From: Xanthomonas nasturtii
Lineage (GTDB): Bacteria > Pseudomonadota > Gammaproteobacteria > Xanthomonadales > Xanthomonadaceae
NCBI RefSeq assembly: GCF_001660815.1
Contig: NZ_LYMI01000007.1
Coordinates: forward strand, 37,996-101,995
DNA length: 64,000 nt
Direction: 5' to 3'
The position numbers and the translations under genes were made by a program. Numbering within the stretch: position 1 is the first letter of the stretch; every line of letters begins with the position of its first letter. Below the pieces are notes generated by a model. It was given only the letters and a program-made list of their open reading frames with translations, had not been told where the DNA came from and did not search any database. Positions 47,264-56,193 of the stretch are shown here, piece by piece.

Positions 47264-47299
47264 TCGATATATCGAAGCATAGAGAAACGATATATCGAA
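47263..47299. promoter_or_regulatory. Tandem palindromes, probable PadR operator
   Basis: TTCGATATATCGAA (47263-47276, perfect palindrome) and AACGATATATCGAA (47286-47299), both centred on CGATATATCG with centres about 23 bp apart, about two helical turns. The first overlaps the PadR start codon. Confidence 0.7.
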
Positions 47300-47395
47300 G
47301 CGTGACTGCGGGCAAGTGCTTCGGTGCCGCGTCGCTGACCGGCATCGTGCCGCAAGCGCCGATGCTGCAACGCGACTAGACATCAACGAGTCCCA

Positions 47396-47412
47396 TAATT
47401 ACGATGTAATTA
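47396..47412. promoter_or_regulatory. Perfect palindrome upstream of mdcA, candidate MdcY/GntR operator
   Basis: TAATTAC-GAT-GTAATTA, 7-bp arms with a 3-bp centre, 37 bp before the mdcA start. Its GT...AC half-site logic fits the FCD branch of GntR regulators, and a GntR gene ends the operon. Confidence 0.6.
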
Positions 47413-47449
47413 CTTCGACATTACGGGCCCGGCCCGCTGAGGCAATGCG

Positions 47450-49096
47450 ATGAGTCGACAGTGGGACACCCAGGCCGAGAGCCGGCGTCAGCGCTTGCAG
47501 CGCGCCGCCGCGCTCGCGCCGCAGGGGCGCGTGGTGGCTGCCGACGATGTGGTGGCGTTGCTCGAAGCCGTGATCGAACCCGGCGACCGCGTTTGCCTGG
47601 AGGGCAACAATCAGAAGCAGGCCGATTTCCTGGCGCGCTGCCTCACCGAGGTGGATCCCGCACGCGTGCACGACCTGCACATGGTGCAGTCGGTGCTGTC
47701 GCTGGCCTCGCACCTGGATGTGTTCGAACGCGGCATCGCCAAGCGCCTGGATTTTTCGTTCTCCGGCCCGCAAGCCGCGCGCCTTGCTGGCCTGGTCAGC
47801 GAAGGCCGCATCGAAATCGGCGCAATCCACACCTATCTGGAATTGTTCGGCCGCTATTTCATCGACCTCACGCCGCGCATCGCGCTGATCACCGCGCAGG
47901 CCGCCGACCGCCACGGCAATCTCTACACCGGGCCCAATACCGAAGACACGCCGGTCATTGTGGAAGCCACTGCGTTCAAGGGCGGCATTGTGATTGCGCA
48001 GGTCAACGAGATCCTCGACACCTTGCCGCGCGTGGATATTCCGGCCGACTGGGTGGACTTCGTCACGCAGGCGCCCAAGCCCAATTACATCGAGCCTTTA
48101 TTTACCCGCGACCCGGCGCAGATTTCCGAGATCCAGGTGTTGATGGCGATGATGGCCATCAAGGGCATCTACGCCGAATACGGTGTGGACCGGCTCAATC
48201 ACGGCATCGGTTTCGACACTGCAGCCATCGAGTTGCTGCTGCCCACCTACGCCGAATCGCTGGGGCTGAAGGGCAAGATCTGCCGGCATTGGGCGCTCAA
48301 TCCGCACCCGGCGTTGATCCCGGCGATCGAATCGGGCTTCGTGCACTCGGTGCATTCGTTCGGCTCCGAGCTGGGCATGGAAAACTACATTGCCGCCCGC
48401 CCGGATGTGTTCTTTACCGGTGCCGACGGCAGCATGCGCTCCAACCGTGCGTTGTCGCAGACCGCCGGTTTGTACGCCTGCGACATGTTTATCGGGTCCA
48501 CCTTGCAGATCGATCTGCAGGGCAATAGCTCCACCGCCACGCGCGACCGCATCGCCGGCTTCGGTGGCGCGCCGAACATGGGCTCGGATGCGCGCGGCCG
48601 CCGGCATGCCAGCGCCGCCTGGCTCAAGGCCGGGCGCGAAGCGGCAAAACCGGGCGAGATGCCGCGCGGGCGCAAGCTGGTGGTGCAGATGGTGGAAACC
48701 TTCCGCGAGCACATGGCGCCGGCCTTCGTCGACAGGCTCGATGCGTGGGAACTGGCCGAACGCGCCAACATGCCGCTGCCACCGGTGATGATCTATGGCG
48801 ATGACGTCAGCCATGTGTTGACCGAAGAAGGCATCGCCAACCTGTTGTTGTGCCGCACGCCGGAAGAACGCGAGCAGGCGATCCGTGGCGTGTCCGGCTA
48901 CACCGCCGTGGGCCTGGGACGCGACAAGCGCATGGTGGAAAACCTGCGCGATCGCGGCGTCATCAAGCGGCCGGAAGACCTGGGCATTCGTCCGCGCGAT
49001 GCCACGCGCGACCTGCTCGCTGCGCGCACGGTCAAGGATCTGGTGCGCTGGTCCGGTGGGCTGTACGACCCGCCGAAACGTTTTCGCAATTGGTAA
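47450..49096 (+). CDS. mdcA: Malonate decarboxylase alpha subunit (acyl-CoA transferase)
   Basis: 548 residues; TGAGG lies seven bases before the ATG. It is the malonate:acetyl-ACP transferase subunit, which swaps malonate onto the CoA-like prosthetic group of MdcC and releases acetate. Family segments: GDRVCLEGNNQKQADFLARC, HGNLYTGPNTEDTPVIVEAT and GFGGAPNMGSDARGRRHAS. It opens an eight-gene run on one strand with short gaps or overlaps, so one transcript is likely, from a promoter in the 186-bp region shared with padR. Confidence 0.97.
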   Translation: MSRQWDTQAESRRQRLQRAAALAPQGRVVAADDVVALLEAVIEPGDRVCLEGNNQKQADFLARCLTEVDPARVHDLHMVQSVLSLASHLDVFERGIAKRLDFSFSGPQAARLAGLVSEGRIEIGAIHTYLELFGRYFIDLTPRIALITAQAADRHGNLYTGPNTEDTPVIVEATAFKGGIVIAQVNEILDTLPRVDIPADWVDFVTQAPKPNYIEPLFTRDPAQISEIQVLMAMMAIKGIYAEYGVDRLNHGIGFDTAAIELLLPTYAESLGLKGKICRHWALNPHPALIPAIESGFVHSVHSFGSELGMENYIAARPDVFFTGADGSMRSNRALSQTAGLYACDMFIGSTLQIDLQGNSSTATRDRIAGFGGAPNMGSDARGRRHASAAWLKAGREAAKPGEMPRGRKLVVQMVETFREHMAPAFVDRLDAWELAERANMPLPPVMIYGDDVSHVLTEEGIANLLLCRTPEEREQAIRGVSGYTAVGLGRDKRMVENLRDRGVIKRPEDLGIRPRDATRDLLAARTVKDLVRWSGGLYDPPKRFRNW

Positions 49097-49105
49097 GGGC
49101 TCAGC

Positions 49106-49423
49106 ATGGAAACCCTGCGATATCGCTTTGATGGCCAGCACGGTGCACGCGCCGGGCTGGAACACGCGCTGGTCGGTGTGGTCGCCTCCGGCAACCTGGA
49201 AGTGCTGGTCGAGCGCGTGCCGCTGGATGGCGCGATGGAGATCGAGATTCTCACCGCCGCACGCGGCTTCGGCGCGATCTGGCAGGCGGTGCTGGACGAT
49301 TTCGCTGCGCGCCATCCACTGCGCGATGTGCGCATCAGCATCAACGATGTCGGCGCCACGCCGGCGGTGGTGCGTTTGCGCCTGGAGCAGGCGATGGATG
49401 TACTGCAAGGAGCCGAGGCATGA
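49106..49423 (+). CDS. mdcC: Malonate decarboxylase acyl carrier protein (delta subunit)
   Basis: 105 residues. It carries the 2'-(5''-triphosphoribosyl)-3'-dephospho-CoA group; by alignment with known MdcC the modified serine is in VVASGNLEVL (about residue 28). It starts 9 bp after mdcA. MdcB and MdcG, encoded further on, make and attach the prosthetic group. Confidence 0.95.
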   Translation: METLRYRFDGQHGARAGLEHALVGVVASGNLEVLVERVPLDGAMEIEILTAARGFGAIWQAVLDDFAARHPLRDVRISINDVGATPAVVRLRLEQAMDVLQGAEA

Positions 49424-49453
49424 GCCGCCACTATCCAGCGCACCCCACCCATC

Positions 49454-49513
49454 GCGTAGGCGCGCACTCGGGCGCGACGCGCTCGGCCAGTAACGCCTCG
49501 GTCGCGCCTACGC
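49454..49513. repeat. REP-like inverted repeat between mdcC and mdcD
   Basis: GCGTAGGCGCG (49454-49464) and its inverse CGCGCCTACGC (49503-49513) flank 38 bp with inner GCGCGACGCG. It fills most of the 109-bp gap, the only large gap in the operon before the permease. Confidence 0.75.
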
Positions 49514-49532
49514 AAGTCAGCCGGAGCCGCGC

Positions 49533-50453
49533 ATGAGCACCACCATTCCCATGGCCGAGCGCAGCTACTACGAAGCCGATGCGCGCGAGCGCATCGACGG
49601 CCTGCTGGACGCCGGCAGCTTTCGCGAATTCGTCGGCCCGCGTCGGCGCTTGATCAGCCCGCATCTGGCGCAACTCGACACCCCCGGCGCGTTCGATGAC
49701 GGCATTGTCGTGGGCGAAGGTACGTTGCGTGGCCGCAACGTGCTGATCGCCGCGCAGCAAGGTGCTTTCATGGGCGGTGGCGTTGGCGAGGTACATGGCG
49801 CCAAGCTCACCGGCCTGCTCGAACGCGCTGCAAAAACCCAGCCGGATGCGGTGCTGCTGCTGCTCGACACCGGCGGTGTGCGTCTGCATGAAGCCAACGC
49901 CGGCCTGATCGCCATTTCCGAAATCATGCGCGCCACCTTGAACGCGCGCGCCGCCGGCGTGCCGGTGCTGGCCTTGATCGGCAGCGGCAACGGCGCTTTC
50001 GGCGGCATGGGCATCGTGGCGCGCTGCTGCAGCGCGGTGATCATGTCCGAAGAAGGCCGCTTATCGCTGTCCGGCCCGGACGTGATTGAAACCGTGCGTG
50101 GCGTGGAAGAATTCGATGCGCGCGACCGTGCTTTGGTGTGGCGCGTGACCGGCGGCAAACACCGCTATCTGCTCGGCGAGGCGCAAACGCTGGTGGCCGA
50201 CCGCATCGGCGCTTTTGCCGATGCCGCGCTGACAGCACTCGATGCCTGCAACGAAGCGACTGGCGAGGCTGCGTTGCAGGCGCTGGAGCACGCGCAGCAG
50301 CAATTATCCGCACGCGTCGACGCCTACGGCGATTGCCGCGACGGGCTGCAGATCTGGAAGCGCCAGGGCATTGTCGATGCAGAACGCTTGCCGCTGCTGG
50401 ACACCGAAGCCTTCCTCGCCGCGACCGCAGACCGGAGCATCCCATGCAACTGA
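49533..50453 (+). CDS. mdcD: Malonate decarboxylase beta subunit
   Basis: 306 residues, carboxyltransferase-like crotonase fold. Motifs: GAFMGGGVGEVHGAKL, LLLLDTGGVRLHEANAGL and IGSGNGAFGGMGIVARC (oxyanion region). With MdcE it decarboxylates malonyl-S-ACP to acetyl-S-ACP. The end overlaps mdcE by 10 bp. Confidence 0.96.
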   Translation: MSTTIPMAERSYYEADARERIDGLLDAGSFREFVGPRRRLISPHLAQLDTPGAFDDGIVVGEGTLRGRNVLIAAQQGAFMGGGVGEVHGAKLTGLLERAAKTQPDAVLLLLDTGGVRLHEANAGLIAISEIMRATLNARAAGVPVLALIGSGNGAFGGMGIVARCCSAVIMSEEGRLSLSGPDVIETVRGVEEFDARDRALVWRVTGGKHRYLLGEAQTLVADRIGAFADAALTALDACNEATGEAALQALEHAQQQLSARVDAYGDCRDGLQIWKRQGIVDAERLPLLDTEAFLAATADRSIPCN

Positions 50454-51148
50454 GTCGCTTGCTGGACCAGCTGTTCCCGCTCGGTCACACCATCACCCGC
50501 AACGACGATGTACTTACCGGCAGCGCCACCACCGCGGCCGGCGAGGTCACCGTGATCGGCACCGCCGACAAGCTCGAAGTGGGTGTCGATCATGCGCTGG
50601 CATTGGCCGCCACCGTGTTGGCGAGCACGCGCGCGCACCCGCAGCGGCCCATCGTGATGCTGGCCGATACTGCCGGGCAACGGCTGGCGCGGCGCGACGA
50701 ATTGCTCGGCATCAACGGCTACTTCGCGCACCTGGCACGCACGCTGGATCTGGCACGCAAGCGCGGCGCGCAGCTGGTCACGCTGGTCTATGGCGAGTCG
50801 GTCAGTGGTGGCTTTCTGTCGTTCGGTTTGATGGCCGACCACATCCACGCATTGCCCGATGCGCAGATTCGGGTCATGGACCTGCGCGCGATGGCGCGTG
50901 TGACCAAGCAATCGGTAGACACCTTGCAGGCGCTGAGCAAGAGCTCGCCGGTGTTCGCGCCGGGCGTTGAAAATTACGTGCGCATGGGGGCGGTGGAATC
51001 GCTGTGGGACGGCGATCTGGCGCAGGCACTGCTCGATGCATTGGCCGCGCCCACCGATGGCGACCAACGCCGCGCGCTCGGCGCGCAACGCGGGGGCCGC
51101 ATCCTGGCGCGCGATGTCGCTGCCGCCGTGGCAGCGGGCGAGGCCTGA
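50444..51148 (+). CDS. mdcE: Malonate decarboxylase gamma subunit
   Basis: 234 residues from the ATG at 50444. Motifs: [40 protein letters not shown] and [15 protein letters not shown]. It is the partner of MdcD in the decarboxylase core. The start lies inside the end of mdcD and the stop is 2 bp before mdcG. Confidence 0.96.
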   Translation: MQLSRLLDQLFPLGHTITRNDDVLTGSATTAAGEVTVIGTADKLEVGVDHALALAATVLASTRAHPQRPIVMLADTAGQRLARRDELLGINGYFAHLARTLDLARKRGAQLVTLVYGESVSGGFLSFGLMADHIHALPDAQIRVMDLRAMARVTKQSVDTLQALSKSSPVFAPGVENYVRMGAVESLWDGDLAQALLDALAAPTDGDQRRALGAQRGGRILARDVAAAVAAGEA

Positions 51149-51150
51149 GC

Positions 51151-51792
51151 ATGGCCGGCCGCCACGCCCTGGTGTGGTTGCGCGATGATGCGCAGTGGCA
51201 GGCAGTCACGCCTGGCGCGCAAGCACGGCTGCAGCAGTGGTTCGGCGCGGGCCTGCCAGCGGTGGTGGCGCGCGGCGATGGCAGCCAGGCGCCGGGCACC
51301 CTGCGGCTTGGGGTGCCGTTGCCACCCGGCGAGGACAAGCAGCGGCTGGCACTGCACACCCACGTTGGCGAGATCGCACGCTGCACCGCGCCGTTGGCAC
51401 TGGATGCAGTGCTGGCACATGCGCCTGCTGCGCTGCAGCCGGCATTACAGGCCTTGCTCACCCAGGCCCGCGCGCATGCATTGCACCCGCGCGTGTTCGG
51501 CAGCTTCGCCTGGCAGGCGTTGACGGGCCTGACCTACGTGCACGCGCAGTCGGATCTGGATCTGTTGTGGTCCATCCAAACGCCCGAGCAGGCACACGCG
51601 GTCATCGCGCTGGTGCAGCGCTGGGAGCAGCGGCACGGGCTGCGCGCCGATGGTGAATTGCTGCTGCCCGACGACAACGCAGTGAACTGGCGCGAATACG
51701 CCGGTAACGCGCCACAGGTGTTGGTGAAGTCCAATCACGGCTGCCGGTTGTTGCCGCGTGCTGCGCTGTTTCCGGTCTGGAGTGCAGCATGA
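51151..51792 (+). CDS. mdcG: Phosphoribosyl-dephospho-CoA transferase (holo-ACP synthase)
   Basis: 213 residues from the ATG at 51151. A nucleotidyltransferase-fold signature is visible in the middle: [13 protein letters not shown] followed by SDLDLLWS (G-S ... D-x-D). It transfers the prosthetic group precursor to apo-MdcC. It overlaps mdcB by 4 bp (ATGA). Confidence 0.94.
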   Translation: MAGRHALVWLRDDAQWQAVTPGAQARLQQWFGAGLPAVVARGDGSQAPGTLRLGVPLPPGEDKQRLALHTHVGEIARCTAPLALDAVLAHAPAALQPALQALLTQARAHALHPRVFGSFAWQALTGLTYVHAQSDLDLLWSIQTPEQAHAVIALVQRWEQRHGLRADGELLLPDDNAVNWREYAGNAPQVLVKSNHGCRLLPRAALFPVWSAA

Positions 51793-52658
51793 GGGCACAG
51801 GCGCAAGACACATGCGTTGCCGACGCGCCTGCAGCACCGCATGAGGCCGCGTATCGGCTCGGTCGGTTGGCGGTTGGCGCCCTGCATGCAGAGCTGGCGT
51901 GCGCGCCCAAGCCCGGGCTGGTGACGCCGTTCGACAGCGGCAGCCATACCGACATGGATGCATCCACCTTCTTGCGTAGCCTGTTCGCGTTGCGTGGCTA
52001 TTTTGTCGCCATCGCGCAAGCGGGTATCGATTACGCGCCGTTCGAGCGGCTGCGTCAGCTGGGCCTCGATGCCGAGGCGGCAATGCTGCGTGCCACTGCC
52101 GGCATCAATACCCATCGCGGTGCGATCTTCAGCCTGGGCTTGCTCACTGCACAGGCGGCACGCCTGCGCGTTGCGCACGGGCGGCCGCCCACTGCGGAGC
52201 AGGTTTGCCAGGGTGTGCGCAGCTGGCGCGAGGCATTGCAGGCTGCGCCGCTGAACCCGCACAGCAATGGCCAGCGCGTGCGTGCCCAGTACCGCATCAG
52301 CGGCGTGCGCGAACAAGCCGCCGCAGGATATCCGTTGCTGCGCGAGATCGCGCTGCCCACGCTGCGCACTGCGCTGGACGGTGGCGCCACGCAGGAAGCC
52401 GCCTTGGCACAGACCCTGCTGCAGCTGGTCGCCGAGGTGGACGATCTCAATCTGCTGCATCGCGGTGGGGCCGAGGGGCTGGCATTTGCCAAAGCGCAGG
52501 CAGCCGCGTTCCTGGCCGATGGCGGCATTACCCAACCGCAGTGGCGCGCGCGCTTGCATGCCATCGGCCGGCAGTTCGTCGCACGTCGCCTCAGCCCCGG
52601 CGGCAGCGCGGATCTGCTGGCGTGCGCGTGGTTCCTGCATCGGCAGGCGATGGTATGA
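51789..52658 (+). CDS. mdcB: Triphosphoribosyl-dephospho-CoA synthase
   Basis: 289 residues, CitG/MdcB family: [38 protein letters not shown] and [20 protein letters not shown] are conserved blocks. It makes the prosthetic-group precursor from ATP and dephospho-CoA. Its stop overlaps the next small gene (ATGA at 52655). Confidence 0.94.
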   Translation: MRAQAQDTCVADAPAAPHEAAYRLGRLAVGALHAELACAPKPGLVTPFDSGSHTDMDASTFLRSLFALRGYFVAIAQAGIDYAPFERLRQLGLDAEAAMLRATAGINTHRGAIFSLGLLTAQAARLRVAHGRPPTAEQVCQGVRSWREALQAAPLNPHSNGQRVRAQYRISGVREQAAAGYPLLREIALPTLRTALDGGATQEAALAQTLLQLVAEVDDLNLLHRGGAEGLAFAKAQAAAFLADGGITQPQWRARLHAIGRQFVARRLSPGGSADLLACAWFLHRQAMV

Positions 52659-52888
52659 GCGCTGTGCGCCTGATCGTTGCCGAACCGTCGCTGCAGTTGC
52701 GCATGCACGGCAGCGCCGGTTTGAACGCAGATGCGGTGCACGCTGTGCGTCGGGCATTCGCCGCGACTTATGTACGTTTGCCATCAGCAGAATCGCGCAT
52801 CGATGTATCCGGGCGCATAGGCCACGCAACGGCGCACGGCAGTGCGCGTACAAGGCAGTCTTACAAAATCGGGCAGGGCACCGCATGA
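52655..52888 (+). CDS. Small protein of unknown function inside the mdc operon
   Basis: 77 residues ([19 protein letters not shown] ...). No family recognised. The argument for a real gene is positional: its start overlaps the mdcB stop by ATGA and its stop overlaps the mdcH start by ATGA, so the frame is set exactly between two coupled genes. Composition is basic, with a Ser/Arg-rich C-terminal half and no signal peptide or helix pair. It could be a decayed gene kept open to couple mdcB and mdcH translation. Confidence 0.6.
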   Translation: MSAVRLIVAEPSLQLRMHGSAGLNADAVHAVRRAFAATYVRLPSAESRIDVSGRIGHATAHGSARTRQSYKIGQGTA

Positions 52889-53805
52889 GCCTGGCCGTGC
52901 TCTGTCCGGGCCAAGGTGGCCAGCACGCCGTGATGTTCGCGCGTGTTGCCGATGCGCCTGCGGCCGCCGCCGTCATCGCCGCCACACACAGCGTGCTTGG
53001 TACCGCGCCGCAGACGCTAGCCGCAGATCCGGGCCGCTACGCCAATGCCATCGCACAACCGTTGGTGTGCGCTGGCACGCTTGCGCATTGGCAGGTACTG
53101 CGCGCGCAGCTGCCCACGCCGCTACTGGTGCTTGGTTACAGCGTCGGCGAGCTTGCCGCGCATGCGGTGGCCGGCAGCATGTCCATCGAGACCTGCCTGC
53201 AGTTGGCTGCAACACGCGCCCGGTTGATGGATGCCGCCAGCCCACAGCACGCAGGGCTGATGGCGGTGGTCGGGCTGCCGTTGCGCGTGGTGGAAATGCT
53301 ATGCCAGACACACGGCGCAGCGCTGGCCATCATCAATGGCGATGACCACGCCGTACTCGGCGGCTCGCGCGATGCGTTGCAGGAGCTTGGCGATGCTGCA
53401 ACATCGCAAGGTGCGCGTGTCACGCTGTTGCCGGTGAGCGTGCCCGCGCATACGCCCTGGTTACGCGCGGCTGCAGACGGCTTCGCCGTTGAACTGGCAA
53501 CCGCACAACCCATCGCGCCCACACTGCGTGTACTGGCAGGCATCGACGCGCGTGCCGTCAGCACGCAAGCCTTGGTGATCGACACGTTGTCCAGGCAGAT
53601 CGCACAGACCGTGCGTTGGTACGACGTGCTGGTGCAGGCCGCCGAACGCGGCGCGCGCGTATTTCTCGAACTCGGGCCCGGCAGCGCATTGGCGCGCATG
53701 GCGCGTGAGGTCTTGCCGGCGTGCGAAGCACGTTCGGTGGACGACTTCCACAGCACCGAGGGTGTTGTGGAGTGGGTCAACGCCGCGTGCGAGCGTGCGG
53801 CATGA
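52885..53805 (+). CDS. mdcH: Malonyl-CoA:ACP transacylase of malonate decarboxylase
   Basis: 306 residues from the ATG at 52885. Acyltransferase fold: LCPGQGGQHAVMFARV at the N-terminus, the nucleophile elbow LGYSVGELAAHAVAGS, VSVPAHTPW (catalytic His) and LGPGSALARM. It primes MdcC by loading a malonyl group. Last enzyme gene of the cluster; 87 bp before the permease. Confidence 0.94.
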   Translation: MSLAVLCPGQGGQHAVMFARVADAPAAAAVIAATHSVLGTAPQTLAADPGRYANAIAQPLVCAGTLAHWQVLRAQLPTPLLVLGYSVGELAAHAVAGSMSIETCLQLAATRARLMDAASPQHAGLMAVVGLPLRVVEMLCQTHGAALAIINGDDHAVLGGSRDALQELGDAATSQGARVTLLPVSVPAHTPWLRAAADGFAVELATAQPIAPTLRVLAGIDARAVSTQALVIDTLSRQIAQTVRWYDVLVQAAERGARVFLELGPGSALARMAREVLPACEARSVDDFHSTEGVVEWVNAACERAA

Positions 53806-53892
53806 CGATCAGGCAGGTGCTGCACACGGCGTGACCCCGGGGTGGCGGGTGGCCATCCGTGCTGTACGCGTATCAGGTGTCTGGGAGGGCGC

Positions 53893-55248
53893 ATGACCCC
53901 GCAAATTGCAACGATTCTTGGCTTGGTGATCATGTTCATCGTTGCCACCGCATTGCCCATCAACATGGGTGCGGTGGCCTTCGCGCTGGCGTTCATCGTT
54001 GGCGGCGTGTGGGTGGGGCTGGATGGCAAGGAGGTGCTGGCCGGCTTTCCCGGCGACCTGTTCCTCACCCTGGTCGGCATTACCTATCTGTTCGCCATCG
54101 CGCAGAAAAACGGCACCATCGATCTGCTGGTGCACTGGGCGGTACGCGCGGTCCGCGGGCGCATCGTCGCCATCCCGTGGGTGATGTTCGTGATCACCGG
54201 TCTGCTCACTGCTTTCGGTGCGCTGGGGCCGGCGGCGGTGGCCATCATCGGCCCGGTGGCGTTGCGCTTTGCCAAGCAGTACCGCATCAACCCGTTGATG
54301 ATGGGCTTGCTGGTGATTCACGGCGCGCAGGGTGGCGGGTTTTCGCCGATCAGCGTGTATGGCGGCATCACCAACAAGGTGGTCGAAAAAGCCGGGCTGG
54401 ACGTCACCGAAACGGCGGTATTCCTCACCAGCCTGGGCTTCAACCTGATGATGGCGATCATCTGCTTCTGCGCCTTCGGCGGGCTCAAGCTGATGCGCCG
54501 GCAAGAGGTCTCGCTGGCCGATGCGCAATACGTGCCGGTCAGCGGCGATCAGGCCTCGCAGCGGCGCTTTGCCATCGAGGGCCATGGCGCGCTGGTGGCG
54601 GCCGGCGGCGGCACCTTGTCCACCGACCCGCTGGCGCTGGAGGCGGTCTCCATCACCCGTGACCGCGTCATCACCCTGGTCGGCCTGCTCGGCCTGGGCG
54701 TTGCGGCATTGGTCTACAACCTCAACGTCGGGCTGGTGTCGATTACCGTCGCCGTGGCGCTGGCATTGATCTCGCCCAATGCACAAAAGGGCGCGGTGGA
54801 TGGCATCAGCTGGTCCACGGTGCTGCTGATCAGCGGCGTGGTCACCTATGTCGCGGTGCTGGAAAAGGCCGGTGCGGTGGACTACATCGGCACCGGCGTG
54901 TCGCACATCGGCATGCCGCTGCTGGGCGCCTTGCTGGTGTGCTATGTGGGCGGCATCGTGTCCGCGTTCGCGTCGTCTGCGGCGGTGCTGGGCGCCACCA
55001 TCCCGCTGGCAGTGCCGTTCCTGATGCAGGGCCAGTTGGGCGCCGCCGGGGTGATCTGCGCGCTCGCCGTGTCGTCCACCATCGTCGATGTCAGCCCGTT
55101 TTCCACCAATGGCGCGCTGGTGGTGGCCTCGGCTGCGAAGGAGGAGCGCGACGGCCTGTTCCGCCGCTTCCTGGTCTACAGCGGGCTGGTGGTGCTGTTG
55201 GGGCCGCTGGCGGCGTGGCTGCTGTTCGTGGTGCCGGGCTGGCTGTGA
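53893..55248 (+). CDS. MatC-like malonate/dicarboxylate permease
   Basis: 451 residues from the ATG at 53893, with GGGAGG upstream. About 11-12 transmembrane helices. The N-terminal part has the MatC-type pattern (ATALPINMGAVAFALAFIVG, FLTLVGITYLFAIAQKNGTI) and AFGALGPAAVAIIGPVALRF; the C-terminal half has the inverted-repeat signature SSTIVDVSPFSTNGALVVAS. It replaces the MdcLM-type transporter of other mdc clusters and probably imports malonate. Confidence 0.88.
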   Translation: MTPQIATILGLVIMFIVATALPINMGAVAFALAFIVGGVWVGLDGKEVLAGFPGDLFLTLVGITYLFAIAQKNGTIDLLVHWAVRAVRGRIVAIPWVMFVITGLLTAFGALGPAAVAIIGPVALRFAKQYRINPLMMGLLVIHGAQGGGFSPISVYGGITNKVVEKAGLDVTETAVFLTSLGFNLMMAIICFCAFGGLKLMRRQEVSLADAQYVPVSGDQASQRRFAIEGHGALVAAGGGTLSTDPLALEAVSITRDRVITLVGLLGLGVAALVYNLNVGLVSITVAVALALISPNAQKGAVDGISWSTVLLISGVVTYVAVLEKAGAVDYIGTGVSHIGMPLLGALLVCYVGGIVSAFASSAAVLGATIPLAVPFLMQGQLGAAGVICALAVSSTIVDVSPFSTNGALVVASAAKEERDGLFRRFLVYSGLVVLLGPLAAWLLFVVPGWL

Positions 55249-55327
55249 GGGTGGCGGCGTCGGGCAGTGGCACGGGGCGCCCCGCTAGAATGGGCGCCCC
55301 AGACCCGATGCCGACGACCTGCCTGCC

Positions 55328-56047
55328 ATGACCCTCGCCCCTGATTCGCGCCTGTCCAAAAAGCGCGTACCGCTGTACGAGGAAGTGGCCGAGCGCCTGC
55401 GTCAGAAGATCTACGACTACGCGCTGCCGCCAGGCGAATGGATCGACGAACCGGCCCTGGCCGAGGAGCTCGGCATCAGCCGCACCCCGCTGCGCGAGAG
55501 CCTCAAATTGCTCGCCGCCGAAGGCCTGGTGCAGCTGGATGCCGGCCGCGGCAGCCGGGTCACGCGGCTGACGCTGGAAGACCTCAATCAGCTATTCCCG
55601 GTGATGGCGATGCTGGAAGGCCGCTGCGCGCACGATGCGGTCAAGCGCCTGGATGCGGCCGGCGTACAGCGGCTGGAAGACCTGCATGCGGCGATGGAAG
55701 CCGCCTCGGCGGCAGGCGATCTGGCCGAGTACTACCGCAACAATTATCTGATCCACGAAACCGTGCAGCAGTACGCCGGCAATCCGTGGTTGATCCGGGT
55801 CACCCACGATCTGCACCGCATCTTGAAGATGCACCGTGGCCGGCAGTTGCTGACCCCCGGGCGCATGGCGCAATCGCTGGCAGAACATCGCGAACTGATG
55901 GACTGCGTGCGGCGCGGCGACGCCGAAGGCGCCGAGCGCACCATGCACGGGCATCTGCTGAGCCAGGGCCAGGCCTTGGCGGCGTACGTGGCCGCGGGCG
56001 GCATGTTGAACGTGCCGGCACCGTTGCCACGGGTGGGTGGGGTGTAG
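55328..56047 (+). CDS. mdcY: GntR/FCD-family regulator, probable malonate operon regulator
   Basis: 239 residues. N-terminal winged helix (about 15-80: RLRQKIYDYALPPGEWIDEP, LAEELGISRTPLRESLKLLA) and a C-terminal FCD ligand-binding domain with NYLIHETVQQYAGNPWLI and EHRELMDCVRRGDAEGAERT. It is the last gene of the run, 79 bp after the permease. MdcY-type regulators repress mdc genes until malonate binds; the palindrome at 47396-47412 is the natural candidate site. Confidence 0.85.
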   Translation: MTLAPDSRLSKKRVPLYEEVAERLRQKIYDYALPPGEWIDEPALAEELGISRTPLRESLKLLAAEGLVQLDAGRGSRVTRLTLEDLNQLFPVMAMLEGRCAHDAVKRLDAAGVQRLEDLHAAMEAASAAGDLAEYYRNNYLIHETVQQYAGNPWLIRVTHDLHRILKMHRGRQLLTPGRMAQSLAEHRELMDCVRRGDAEGAERTMHGHLLSQGQALAAYVAAGGMLNVPAPLPRVGGV

Positions 56048-56083
56048 GCGCTGCCGCGTCGCCGCAGCGCTACGCTGCGCAGC

Positions 56084-56135
56084 TTTCCCTTCTCCCATCG
56101 GGAGAAGGTGCCCGAAGGGCGGATGAGGGTACGCC
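56084..56135. repeat. Edge fragment of the quasi-palindromic element
   Basis: TTCCCTTCTCCCATCGGGAG, AAGGTGCCCGAAGGGCGGAT, GAGGGTACG: matches one edge of the long copies. Confidence 0.75.
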
Positions 56136-56193
56136 GGCACGTAGCAGTTGAAAGTCCTCGCCCCAGCGAAGCCCCAATCCGCAATCCCAACCG

